Assembly (NCBI GenBank): GCA_961205875.1
Contig: OY540813.1
Location: 11,813,001 to 11,877,000 of the forward strand
Direction: 5' to 3'
Length of the DNA: 64,000 nt
DNA from: Sialis fuliginosa
Lineage: Eukaryota; Arthropoda; Insecta; Megaloptera; Sialidae
A program made the translations under genes and the position numbers. This document shows positions 50,301 through 60,300 of this stretch, in pieces (within the stretch, counting starts at the first letter, position 1; each line of letters opens with the position of its first letter). The notes under the pieces are model-generated. The model did no database searches and was not told the origin of the DNA. It saw only the letters and a program-made list of their open reading frames with translations.

Positions 50301-53300
50301 GGATGGTTTGGAGATTGGATAATTATATTGTTAGTATTTGTGTTTTTTCAATTGTAAATAGTAATTTATATGATTATCCAATTGTATGTCTAAGTAGAAC
50401 TGTAGATTATAATCTTTATTTACTAAATCTTACATATAATTAGTGCATGATTAAGGTTGTTGTAATGACCTTTTATTTATATGTTACTTTCAGTAGTAGA
50501 ATTCGAAAGCCTAATCTGGTATTATAAAGAATTTACTCTCGAGCAAAAACTAACCTAACGCTATCTACAGGGTATTAAATATAAATGACAGCCCACTGAC
50601 AGTTTTAATCAATTGTATGGAATGCGCGTTAAATAGAAATCAGCGATCCTAAAGCAAAACAAAATCATAATGATTTGATACCTCACAGATAGTGTTAGCT
50701 TTTGCTTTAGAACAAATTCTTTATAATAAAACAAAACAAAACAAACAAAACACTCGAAATTAACGCTCGCCCGCGTTAATTTCGAAAAAATGTTCTATGA
50801 ATCGATTACATATATGTACAGACAAAATATTTTCAGATACACAATATCATTAATTGATATTGGGGAAGGTCGGGTAGCCCCGGATGGTGGGTAACCGTGA
50901 ACATTTAAATTTCTAAGAAACCAACCAGGTTTCGTAGGTAAAACTTTATTTTAAATCACTCAGTTGCAGAAAGATAAAGACGCTAAAAAGACGTTGAAGA
51001 CAAAGAAAAATATTTAAAGTCTTTCCGAAGAAGATTGAGGAAAAGAGACCGAATGTATCATATGTGGAGAAACTTTTGAAGAAGACTGGATTCAGTGCTA
51101 TGAATGCAAAGACTGGACCCATGAAGATTGTGTTTATATAGATTCTTCAGATATTCATTATTATTGTGATGTTTGTAAAAAGCCAAGAAACGATTGGGCC
51201 ACCATTGATTACTATGTTCGGGGCTACCCGCCATCTTTTGTGTTGCCAAAAAATTAAGACCAAAGTATTTTTAATATATTTCATTAAAAATGTTTGTTAT
51301 GATTACTAATTTTTAATTAATATGATTGAAAAAGTTCCTAGTTTGATTTTAAGATTAAAATAAAGACGGAAAATTTGTTCATTGTATTTTTATTTGCAAT
51401 TCATTTAAGTGTCCGGGGCTACCCGATCTTCCCCTACATAGTTGAACCAGTACAATACTCATGATAGTTAGTACCTAAATCTTAATAAAGAAATTCGTAT
51501 CAAATATTTAGAATTGCCTAGAAAAATATGGAAATGTATTTTTGTGAAACTTGATAATTTAAGTATGAATTGTTTAATATTTTCTAATGGTACTATTTGA
51601 CAAATTATCAGGGAAACTGAAGGGGGAGGCATTGCGCTATGTACTTTAAAATTAAAAAAAAATTTTTTTTCGGGATCTTAATCTAAAGTATTATTGTACT
51701 ATGTATAGACACAATACCTATGTATTTATATATCTATAATCATATATGTATTAATCTACTATATTAATACATGGTATAATGTACATATAATATATGATAA
51801 TATCATATATTAAACATAATACTAGTATGTTTAATATATGATAATATGTAGGATGTATTTTTATACTACATTTGAGAACGTTCGACCAACAGCTGTGCTG
51901 TATTGTTTAAAAACATTATGAATAATTATTATGCTGAAAATTATATACGAGTCAAAACTTATTATCATAATATCATTTAGTTTTTGATTGCTATTATATC
52001 ACTTATATGGAAGATAAATAAAGTATAATATAATTTGCCCTCGATTTTCATTTCTAACATCAATTATCCGATTTTTGTGCATACGATTATTATTAAGTAC
52101 GTGGGTATTTTGAAAAGGGAAACACACTCTATCATACAGTTTAAAACGAACCGTGTTTAAATAGTTATTCTCTACCATATGTTAAACCTATATAATTAAT
52201 GTATGCATGTTATTATGTATTTCAATGTGCCAGATGTAAATTAGGCATTCGATTTTTATATTTATATTTGACCTATTGATCTAGTGAAATTTAGAATTAG
52301 TTTCGTACAGTTAGTTAATGCTTCTATAATGATCATTTTTTAGTTGATTTATGGGGAAATTCATTTTAGGCAGATTTATATTAGGGGGAGTGAGGTTGAA
52401 GTTGACTTTACAAATAAATAATATTGTTTATTTTGGGTAGTTGAATTACATACTTGTGATCATAATGAATAAATTATTATTAATAGCGTCTAATGAATTT
52501 AAAAAAAAATAGTAAGGTACTGGAGTCATATCTAAGACTGGTGCCAGTACCTTATAAAAATATATAATATAATATATTAATAAAACCTACTACACATATT
52601 ATTGTGAATCCCACTATTATTCAGAAGTATGTTGCACGGTTTATTCATTGTTTAATTTTTTCATATTTATAGGATTTCATAATAGACAATTCATCAAATC
52701 TTTCACCAGTTTACAGATAACTGTTTATTAATTTTTGTTAAAATGAATTATTTTAATATCAATAATGCTTGAGATTTATTGGATTAAAGAAACATATTTG
52801 CAAATACGCATTATAACTATAATATAAGAAAGAAACGTAGTACATACAAATCATAAGTTACAGACAAAGACGAGATTATATCTCGTTATAACACGTAACG
52901 TATCGTAGGCGGCTATGATTACTTAGATGTACTAATTACTTTTTCTCTGTTGATTGTTTCTTTATGACGTCAAGCACAGCAGCTGCGGCCGCTTTCGTTC
53001 GTCTAATTTGCGAATGATCTAGATACTCTTGCTCGTAGAAAGCAGGTAACACTATAATTTGGTGTGTATATATATCCGTTTTGCATGTTTACCTATAGAT
53101 TAGTTGCAGTAATTCCGCTTCCTTCGGCCTTTAGAACGTGACCTCGCTACCATTGAATCAATGTCATGGAATGCTTTGATGTATGCATTTCCTTTTTGTA
53201 ATATACATGAATACAATATAACAACCAATGCTAGTCTGTATATGAAGCTGCTACCAAAATTTTACGGCGACCATATTTTCTTAAATGTCAGTTTCGCCAT

Positions 53301-56300
53301 TTCCATGCATATTATCCCAGAGGCGTCAGTTGAAAATTTATAATATGCAAATATGCTTTAAATTACAACTGAATTTGGTATGTATGAGAGATGATAGTTT
53401 CAAATAGACGTTTCTCTGTTAATAAATTATCACTGAAATACTTATAAAGACAATATAAAACATTTATTATTAATTAATTTTATAATTCAAAACAATTATT
53501 GATATATTTATTTCAAAATCTGAATGATACGCCAATGATTCGAACAAATGTCCGGTGGGCCAATCAAAATATAAAATACCTTTTTTTAATATTGCAAATT
53601 ATAGCCTTTATAATTTCTTTTAAAAAACTTGTCAAAAAATGCCGACTCTTTACCCCTTGGAATTTTTCTGATTTTTGACCAAATTTTTTTGTCGAATTTT
53701 GAAGTATTATACATGTCATTTAAATACGCTGATTTTAAATCAATTCGTACAAAAGTTACGGTCATTTTCTCAAAAAAAAAATAAAAATCAAAACTTTGAG
53801 AGGCCATATATCGAGAACGGTTTTAGATACAGATCTGCGGTTTAGAAATTTCAATTTTTCACGAAATCGAAAATACAAAATTTTGGGGTAATTTTTTCAT
53901 GCATCAAATTTCAATTTGTTATTGAAATATCAACTTAAAGATAAATTGTTGGTAGGTATATGTATATACGGTATATCTACGAAACTAATGGTATATACAT
54001 ATACCTATACTATTCTATACCAGGCAGTGTGTTTTAAATTTATTCCAGTACATGTAGATTGCTACTGATTCAAGCCCACATGTATTTTTGTGGTTAATTT
54101 AATGTTCTTTTATTCGTTTCAATAGAATTATTAGCTACGTGCTGTGAATCTATTATCCAGTTTAATTCCTTGACATTAAATTAAATACCTCTGTTGATAT
54201 GACATTTTTATTATAATCCTTTTAATAAATCATAGTATAAAATTTAGTAACCAACAAAAATTATTTTTACATTTTAATAGTAGGTATCTATCTGAAGCAA
54301 GATTTTTATGTTTATAAGCTAAAAGCTTCTTTTAGACATTTTAATTCTCGATTGCCGAAAAAAATGTTCGGAAACGATATTTTCGATTTATTTTAATTTT
54401 TCCGGGTATTTTTATAACTGTTTATTACAATTTTTGTAGAAATCAAGCCGACAAAATAGAATAAATGTTAATGTTACGCATTAATTCACGGAAGGTGAAA
54501 ACATTAATATAAAACTACTGAGAAATTGTAAATATATACCCAAATATACATTTTAATTAGTTATGATTCTAAGAACTGAAAAGGAAGAAAGTAAATCACG
54601 TTTTAAATAATTGGGTATATCCTTTCAACATAATTTGTATTTTAGATATTATGATTATAAATATTCGTATGTGCAGGGTAATTTATAAAAGTTTAAAGCC
54701 TTGGCATTTTACAGAATCGGTGTCCGCCAGCGCTTCGACCTTGCAAATCTATTATATGTGATTCAATAAAAAACGCCACTGCGTTTCGACGCTGCTAAAA
54801 TGCCACTTGTATTGAATCACATATAATAGATTTGCAAGGTCGACTGACGGACACCGTTTCTGTAAAGTGTCAAGACTTAAAACTTAATTCGTTAGTTCAG
54901 TGCTATTCAACTTTTTTTAGAACGTGAATCAATTTACTTTTTGTAAAAATTAAACGGGCCTCAAGTGAGAGTAGAGGAATTTAAATGTATTACTCCACCT
55001 GACTTTTAATAAATTGTATTTATTCGCGGGTCACAAACATTTGTTTGCGGGCCGCCAATTGAACCGTGACCGCGAGTCGTGAGTTTGATAGCGTTTCTTT
55101 AATTCAGTAATTTTTAAAACAAAAATTTGAAAAATTCGATATTTTTAGAATAAATATATAATATTAATTTAGGAAAGACTAAAATACATATAACATATAA
55201 CTAAATTATTATGTGGTAAGAATAACTTTAGTCTTTATTAAAGACTAGCTGTGCCCGCGGCTTCGCTACGGAATTATTTTATCGCGGAGTTAAAACTTGA
55301 TTTATTATTATTGTCACTGCTTATTTCTTATGTTACCTAACGTAACGAATTAAAAAAAAACGTAAATCAGATAAGTGGTTCTCGAGTAAAGCACTGACGG
55401 ACAGACAGACAGACGTTGCGTTTTATATATATTATAGATATAGAAGAATACAGTTTTATTATATTATGTTAAATTATGTATTTGTAACAAATGATGGTGT
55501 AGTAGACAGTGGCGTCACCAGAAATATTTTTAGGGGGAAGGGTTAAAAAAATAATTTAATTATATTTCATAAATAACAAAAATTAACCAACTAGCTCCTC
55601 ACTATTTACACCTCTATGAGGGTACCACTGCCCCTATTGGTTACGCCACTGCTTGTGTAGTAATACATATTTATTTATAGTTATCTTCACATAGCAATAC
55701 TAACCTAACATAATACAATTTAAAATTTATTTTTATTTTTTGGCATTATTACTCCTCTATAAATAACGAAATGAACTTTTAAATATCGGTATGAGTAATA
55801 TGGTCTCAAATGTGTTAGTTTTTTTATGGAATGTTTCTTTTTAATTAAAAATCTTATTTTGTTGATAAAGTAAAATGTTTTTGGGTGTGATATAATTATA
55901 TGTTATTATTTTGAAGAAGATTAAATTGTAAATAAATATGATATCATTATTAATTTTAAATATACTTTGGAAAATGTGATTCACGATGTAAAAAGAAATT
56001 ATCATTTATAAGATGACATCATAGCATGTCACGGTTTTTATAGATTCTTGTTACGTGGCTTTGCGCCAGATACATACAGTATTTCTTACTTATTACAATT
56101 ACTTGCATTTAATTTGTTAATATTAACGAAATTGTTTAATATTTTGTATGGGAGGGCAAAATATTAGACTTGTTTCCCTTTTTCTGGTACTAATGGTAGA
56201 TTAAATTATATCTACCACTCAAAAGCTTGAATATTGTCAGTGAAGCAATTTTTGACGTGAATAATGTCTATATTTCATTTAAGAATGCAGTGGTTGCCGT

Positions 56301-57898
56301 GGTTTTTGACGGTAAAATGCACGATTCGTACCGTCAAAACCCCGGCAGCCACTGCAATCTTAAATGAAATAGAGTATAGTGTTTTATGCCAGATATCTGG
56401 GTGGGCATTTCAGAAAATTGGTATAACGCGCTGAGATCAGTTAGCGCGCTAGCGTAAATTTATAAATCAAAACATTTAAGCAGTTTTAACGAGTGAAAAA
56501 TATAATAGATATCATAAAAAAGAGTTAAATTTTTTGTATTTCCACGATTGCTCTTGTAAATATTAATTAATTTAATTGGAAAAAAATAACAGTATACTAA
56601 CGTTTTCAATTTTTTGATTAAATTTTTTATATAAAAAATAATAAGTATATTTCGTATTTCCACGATTTTGCTTGTAAATATTAATTAATTGAATTAAAAA
56701 AAAAATCCGTATAATTTTGTTGTTCCGCAATTTTATTTTAAAATATTAATTAACTATTTTTATGTTCGCACAAATCATAAGAAACAACTACATAATATAT
56801 TATACAATACTAGTCTGAGTTTTATTTAACCCCACTGCTATGTATTCACGTCATTCCCTCGACTGTGCATCCCGACATAGTCACATCCATTAAAAAAACA
56901 TTTTTTTTGTTTATCTTTGAATTCAATTAATAATTATTTTTGTATTGTTTTCAGAATGTGATCCAGACTGTTTACGCTGCTATCCGGTGGGATGTATAAA
57001 ATGCCCCCAGTACATAGTGTTTGCAACGCGGCAGTGTGTCGAGGAATGTCCGAAAGGTCATTCGGCAAAATGGAGCCGTCTCGAAGACTACATGGGTCAA
57101 GTGTGTATCAACACAGGCCATATTTGGGGCCTGTCGGGCGAGACATTCGCGATTATAGTAGGCGTGGGTGTCGGGGCGTTTGCCTGTTTGATAATCATCA
57201 CAACCGGCATTGTTTACGTCAAGTATAAAAAGAAGAGAACACCTTTACCGTCATTTGAAGATTGTTCACCTGAAAGACGCGAGTTTTTAAAACAGCTCGA
57301 GGTATTTCGACCGCATGCGTACACGTTTCTCGATATGTTGAACGATACCAGGCGTCAGATTAGGCAACTACATCAACGCGGCGATACAGTAGGGATCGCT
57401 GCATATCAGCCTGTGGTTCGCGACTTAGCTAAACTGTTAATGTTGTTAAATCGTCCACCGGAACAAATACCTGAAGCACCTGTTGATTGGCATAGATTAT
57501 TTGCATGGACCGAGAAGTTACTGAAACGGTACGACACACTATACGATAGTAGTTCTGCGCAGGTGGCGCAATTAGTCAATTTCTTACAGAGTCCTACTTT
57601 AAGTCAGCCGAGAACAGAACCACAAAGTCAGTTCACTACTCTATCGACGTTCAAACCGGAACAGAGCGTAGTTGGTTCGAATAGGAGCCTACAGGATGCA
57701 GTGCATGTTTTTAATAGTCGTTTTGATTCACAATTAACCGGTACATTGAATCCTTCGTGGCAGTTTCCAAACTATTCATTAGTAACGATGGGAACTCCTA
57801 ATTGTTGGAATAGTCGTAGGAATACTGAGTTGTGGTTGGAGGATGATTTTTTCCAACTTGGGTTCAGACCTCAGGATGAAATAACAACAGAACTTTGA
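38310..57898 (+). CDS. Cys-rich single-pass membrane protein, receptor-like, two coding exons
   Basis: Exon 1 is 38310-38394 (28 codons plus one base; ATG in gccgagATGG context) and exon 2 is 56955-57898. The split codon G|AA keeps the frame, giving 342 aa over an 18,560-bp GT-AG intron. Residues 1-22 are a signal peptide (MDLFGSLLFHMFVVAIFQ core). The mature ectodomain has eight cysteines (30, 34, 37, 42, 45, 56, 60, 79) with furin-like spacing (CDPDCLRC, CIKCP, QCVEECP). A Gly/Ile/Val-rich transmembrane helix spans about 93-117, followed by a basic stop-transfer YKKKR. The 220-residue cytoplasmic part has a predicted helical domain (about 127-235, with FLKQLEVFRPHAYTFLDML and VDWHRLFAWTEKLLKRYDTL), then a Ser/Thr/Gln-rich tail. 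I do not recognise the family; a small TNF-receptor- or growth-factor-receptor-like role is only a guess. Candidate polyadenylation signal at 58341-58346. The exon link is inferred from phase and topology, not transcripts. Confidence 0.75.
38731..39055. mobile_element. MITE family B, copy 3
   Basis: It starts cccgatattatagagaattt and contains cgctatctatagggtattaa and the cctcgcagaaacc block. It ends ttctatataataccgcgc, the inverse of the start. It is about 325 bp. Confidence 0.7.
39076..39397. mobile_element. hAT-type MITE, truncated second copy of the 32141 element
   Basis: Inverted relative to 32141-32425. It begins tagagctgagtacatgagta and shares tttttagtcacgcccgctca, aatgatgaaaattaatgtt and the atatttcttctaaaccgcat block. 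The homology ends near gcaaacaaaac, so the far terminal repeat is lost. Extra cgctcacg-type units are present compared with the first copy. Confidence 0.75.
39500..40140. repeat. Repeat family E, longest copy
   Basis: Its left part matches 15896-16100. Its right part (gtttcaaagtaattcgaaaa, aaacatccgtatccggtt, the gaccgaccgac stretch and the ggataattccatcaaaatca end) matches 24155-24488. The GACCGACC-type runs near the end resemble the tails of widespread arthropod repeats. The class is unclear. Confidence 0.6.
41130..41185. mobile_element. MITE family B, copy 4 (right end only)
   Basis: Only the right terminal part remains: cgcagatagcgtta, then cttttgctttagaacaaatt and tctttataataccagac, matching the right ends of copies 2 and 5. 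Confidence 0.6.
42560..43183. mobile_element. PIF/Harbinger-type non-autonomous element
   Basis: A 624-bp element flanked by TAA on both sides (42557-42559 and 43184-43186), the 3-bp target typical of PIF/Harbinger. The ends gggtcgccgcacacgt and acgtgtgcggccactc are inverted with two mismatches, and the sub-terminal tatcaggttccctgacgcgg / ccgcatcggggaacctgata block is inverted too. At 42700-42765 an intact small frame reads MDDNELLAIAFLLSQVKKKKP and then stops, which looks like the start of a lost transposase. The overlapping 93-99 codon frames on both strands in the right half come from the inverted ends and are not genes. Confidence 0.8.
44648..44795. mobile_element. hAT-type MITE, family H short copy
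   Basis: A 148-bp element starting caatggcgtggtaag and ending gttactacgcccctg. It is flanked by atttaaat (44640-44647) and atttagat (44796-44803), an 8-bp duplication with one mismatch. The interior gttttctcaaaatatacgtt is inverted in the 48361-48795 copy. Confidence 0.82.
47948..48304. mobile_element. pogo/Tigger-like MITE (CAGTAAGTCCTCGACTTACG ends)
   Basis: A 357-bp element flanked by TA (47946-47947 and 48305-48306). The left end cagtaagtcctcgacttacg and the right end cgcgtaagtcgaggatttactg are inverted repeats with few mismatches; an internal copy of the motif occurs at 48008-48030. A second internal inverted pair (tgtgccaactaaactttgag / ctctcagttggcacaa) is present. The terminal sequence and TA target are Tigger/pogo-like. 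No transposase is present. Confidence 0.85.
48361..48795. mobile_element. hAT-type MITE, family H long copy, perfect target duplication
   Basis: A 435-bp element with ends tagtggcgtag / ctacgccactg. It is flanked on both sides by attgagga (48353-48360 and 48796-48803), a perfect 8-bp duplication. It contains poly-G/poly-C patches and a stretch homologous to 44648-44795 in inverse orientation. It sits 56 bp from the end of the Tigger-like MITE. Confidence 0.88.
49875..49920. repeat. hAT-like end fragment with poly-G tract
   Basis: The sequence cagtggcataaccagaagg followed by a run of about 16 G resembles the left end of family H-type hAT MITEs. No matching right end was found nearby, so it is a fragment. 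Confidence 0.4.
50516..50728. mobile_element. MITE family B, copy 5
   Basis: It starts tctggtattataaagaattt, contains cgctatctacagggtattaa and atgacagcccactgacag, and ends gaacaaattctttataata. It is 213 bp, internally shorter than copy 2. An (AAAAC)n run and a 12-bp-stem hairpin (50754-50765 / 50774-50785, cgaaattaacg and its inverse) follow directly. Confidence 0.75.
50862..51437. mobile_element. pogo-like DNA transposon remnant with PHD-type zinc finger tail
   Basis: About 576 bp with inverted ends: left ggggaaggtcgggtagcccc, right ggggctacccgatcttcccc, inverse with one mismatch. The right flank shows TA; the left base is changed. Between the ends lies a coding remnant (51051-51257, described separately). 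An inner ggggctaccc word also recurs at 51220-51229. Terminal inverted repeats plus a C-terminal zinc-finger tail are known for some pogo/Tigger-type transposases, so that class is the best guess. Confidence 0.6.
51051..51257 (+). pseudogene. PHD-finger C-terminal fragment of a transposase
   Basis: The frame reads ECIICGETFEEDWIQCYECK, then DWTHEDCVYIDSSDIHYYCD and VCKK..., ending at a TAA at 51255-51257. Ligand spacing C-x2-C-x10-C-x2-C-x4-H-x2-C-x11-C-x2-C is a complete C4HC3 PHD-type finger with the usual Trp before the His. Upstream, the same frame is closed by a TGA at 51036, and basic coding-like sequence continues in another frame, so the rest of the protein is decayed or removed. It lies inside the inverted-end element 50862-51437, suggesting a transposase tail rather than a host gene. 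Confidence 0.6.
52962..52974. promoter_or_regulatory. CRE-like palindrome in a GC-richer intron block
   Basis: The block contains tgacgtca, the consensus cAMP-response/ATF element, followed by a gctgcggccgc word. It is inside a non-repetitive block (52900-53160) of the large receptor-gene intron. A single 8-mer may be chance. Confidence 0.25.
53690..53850. repeat. Inverted copy of the 22080-22270 repeat
   Basis: The stretch agtattatacatgtcattta, then ctttgagaggccatatatcg and agaacggttttagatacaga, is the reverse complement of the 22080-22270 segment with scattered differences. Confidence 0.6.
54696..54878. mobile_element. Hairpin MITE (about 73-bp arms)
   Basis: The arms 54696-54768 and 54810-54878 are inverted copies (ttgcaaatctattatatgtg and its inverse are perfect; tttacagaa(t/a)cggtgtccg is nearly so) around a loop of about 41 bp. 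The loop contains a smaller inverted pair (cgccactgcg / gccact words). It has no coding capacity. Confidence 0.8.
55244..55441. repeat. SINE/RTE-like retroposon fragment
   Basis: The start actagctgtgcccgcggctt plus cgctacgg, and the end gacggacagacagacagacg, then ttttatatatattatagata, form the stereotyped beginning and tail of a widespread arthropod short retroposon. The TA-rich 3' end fits RTE-type tails. It is about 200 bp. The class is from general recognition, not alignment. Confidence 0.5.
55505..55654. mobile_element. Short hAT-type MITE
   Basis: A 150-bp element with cagtggcgtcacc near the left end and ggttacgccactg near the right. It is flanked by gtgtagta on both sides (55497-55504 and 55655-55662), a perfect 8-bp duplication, although 2-3 extra bases lie between the duplication and the canonical ends. 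Confidence 0.7.
56271..56371. mobile_element. Near-perfect palindrome (44-bp arms)
   Basis: The left arm tatttcatttaagaatgcag, then tggttgccgtggtttttgac, is inverted at gtcaaaaccccggcagccac, then tgcaatcttaaatgaaata, with few mismatches and a 13-bp loop. It is a compact hairpin, 0.6 kb before the receptor exon 2. Confidence 0.8.
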
Positions 57899-59568
57899 TA
57901 TGATCAAATGATCCTATATTAAACCACTAGTAGTATGTATAATATATGCTATAATATATTTGTAAAATTATACAGGTGTTCAAAAAAATTAAATGACTTC
58001 AGAAAGTTTTTTTGTAACAATGAAGATAATAATTAAATTGAAGAATAGTAGCTATTATAAATTCAATTTAGCTAATATTATTTGCTTAATTTATGTAAAT
58101 ATCATGGTAAAATACATTACATGTACCTACATACTTTTTTGTTGTTGATTTTTTCGAATAACCTGCTATAATATTGTTTGTTATTTTTAAAACCACATGA
58201 CCAAAATAAGCTAGTCAGATGTTATTTTTTATGTATATTGATGTATTTTTTCTTAGATGTAAGTATATTATGTTATGTATATGCCATTAATTAATATTTT
58301 TATAAAGTGATTTAATAAATAATTGTATGAAATTTAATGGAATAAATTACAATATGTTTAACATGTAGTGAAGTATTTATACACAGAAAGAATTTTATAT
58401 AAAAATTTACTTTGAAATTCATAACAAAAATTACCGTGTGTTTTATTTATTGTTTACCTACTAATTTTATTTACTATGAATACACATATATCTTAAAGAA
58501 GAGAAGGCTTTGTTTTATATTGAGATATAAAAAACTTTTAAGTTTTCAATTGTGTAGAAAAAAACAGAAGTAGAAATTGTCAACATTTTCATATCGAGTT
58601 TTTTACATGATATATATTGAACTGTTGTAACACAAAAAATCCATTATTTCAACATTCACAAAGCGAACGAAAATACACGAAATATAAACTTTTAATCCAC
58701 TTCATTTGAGCCTTGGATTTAGAACACAAATAAGGAAAAAGGAGAGGAAAATAATAAAAATCGACATTTCAAATGAATTGCTTAATTTTCCAATACTGCT
58801 TTTTTTTGTTTTGTTAATTCTTTGATAAAATCAATACTTTTTAGTTGGAATTTTAAATATCGATTATTAACCTTCTGTGATCGACATACATACATACATA
58901 TAAATTTACCATTTAAGATTTCTTAACTTATTATAATATAGGTACTATTAAAGTGAGTGGAGTGGTAAATTTGTATCAACGAAACTTTGAAGGTGTAATA
59001 AACCTGAGATAACACCTACATCCACACACATCGTCGCCCATCCATACTGAAATTACTTTTTTTATTTCTATTAATCAGGCCTGTTGCGAGAGGTCGGCAT
59101 CCAGGGCAGGCTTCAGATTATCCCCTGTCCCACTGATCTATTTATATTGAATCATCAATTTGGTCTTAAATAATAATTTGGAAAAAAAACTTGGCGGTAC
59201 CTGACTTTCCATAACTTCTGGATGGGCATGTTTATAATTGCATCAGTTATTGGAATTATAAACGGTGCCGACGTTATATATATGTTATATATATGTGAAT
59301 ATGTATAGGTAATTACCTACGTACAAGTGGTAAATAAACACTATCTGGCGCACACACACACACATACAACTTGCACATACCACAACTACAAAACAACAAA
59401 ACCTGTTGGCGGGAAACAAAAAGTGCGGGGAACGGCAACAATCCGAAAACTCGTGGAAAGTCATTAATAACCGTTAAATAATAGAAGTCTGTCATGGCCG
59501 CCTAACAATTACCGACCGAGCAGAACATTTCATAAAGCCGTCGCAGAGTGAGTCGGACTCAGTCGGCC

Positions 59569-59663
59569 ATGCAGTCGCCTAATTACACTAATGAGTCTCT
59601 GCTAGACAAAACACTACCGTCGTCGTATCCCTTTCTTGTTCCTCCCATCCCGCGTCCAGTGCG
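59569..59663 (+). CDS. Candidate first coding exon of a gene leaving the window
   Basis: Within a block clearly richer in CG dinucleotides than its surroundings, an ATG opens a frame MQSPNYTNESLLDKTLPSSY, then PFLVPPIPRPVR, and meets a consensus donor (gcg|gtacgt, GT at 59664-59665), leaving two bases of a codon. Two N-glycosylation sequons (NYT, NES) occur. The composition is coding-like, but no family is recognised and no partner exon was found before the window ends. It could equally be a 5' UTR or promoter block. Confidence 0.25.
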
Positions 59664-60061
59664 GTACGTCAACCGGATGTTGTTTTTATTTTATTTGCTT
59701 TTAATTATGAAACTTTACGCGGACGTTTAACTTGTAATATGTCAAAGTTACTGCGCCTGACATCTGCTTCCAGCGTTTGCATTTACTTATTGAACATCAC
59801 TATTACCGCAGATAGTCATAAATAAAGTACTTATAAACTATTTGTATAAAAATACATCTTTTAAATATAATGCAGTGTAGTAATTATAGCAAAGTTACTA
59901 AATAGATATTCTTATCTGAAATCAGCGCCGGCTTTAGGGGGCGCTAAAGGGCGACCGTCTAGGGCGCACGGCCAGGTAGGGCGGCGCACAATGGGGTATA
60001 TGTGACTTTTTGGTTCAAATCAGTGTACAGGCTGTAAGTTTTGAGTAAACTTTTTTTTTGG

Positions 60062-60300
60062 AGAATCGCGCCAAGCTGAGATATTAACTATTCAACTTAT
60101 TTGTTTTATTTGTTAATAATAGGCGAAGGAGGTCTCGACGGTCTTAGGGCATTTGATAGTCTTAAAGTTAATGGTGTAAGCTATATTTAAAAAGCTGGAG
60201 TCTGTACACTGAAAAAAATAATTGGTTGAATTTACCTATCATAAATAAATTGAAGGATCGCGCCAAGCTAAGCTATTAACTTATATTCAACTTATTTGTG
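60062..60300. repeat. Direct repeat pair, period about 193 bp
   Basis: The unit gatcgcgccaagcta(a)g...attaact...attcaacttatttgt occurs at about 60062-60105 (with gaatcgcgccaagctgagat) and again at about 60254-60300 (ggatcgcgccaagctaagct). It is part of a GC-rich-ended repeat that begins near 59930 and is otherwise unclassified. Confidence 0.5.

Larger units (their letters stand above)
38395..56954 (+). other. 18.56-kb intron of the receptor-like gene
   Basis: GTAAAT donor and TTGTTTTCAG acceptor. No other gene was recognised inside on either strand. It contains many MITEs (listed separately), repeat E, and a few relatively GC-richer, non-repetitive blocks (about 40300-40640, 41420-41700, 49180-49360, 52900-53160) that are the best candidates for enhancers. 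Apparent open frames such as 46556-46765 and 45444-45656 lack family resemblance. Confidence 0.7.

Noticed and set aside
54896-55085. Degenerate hAT-like element (cagtgctattcaac ... gagtttgatagcg)
   Set aside because: The ends are too diverged and no target duplication could be read.
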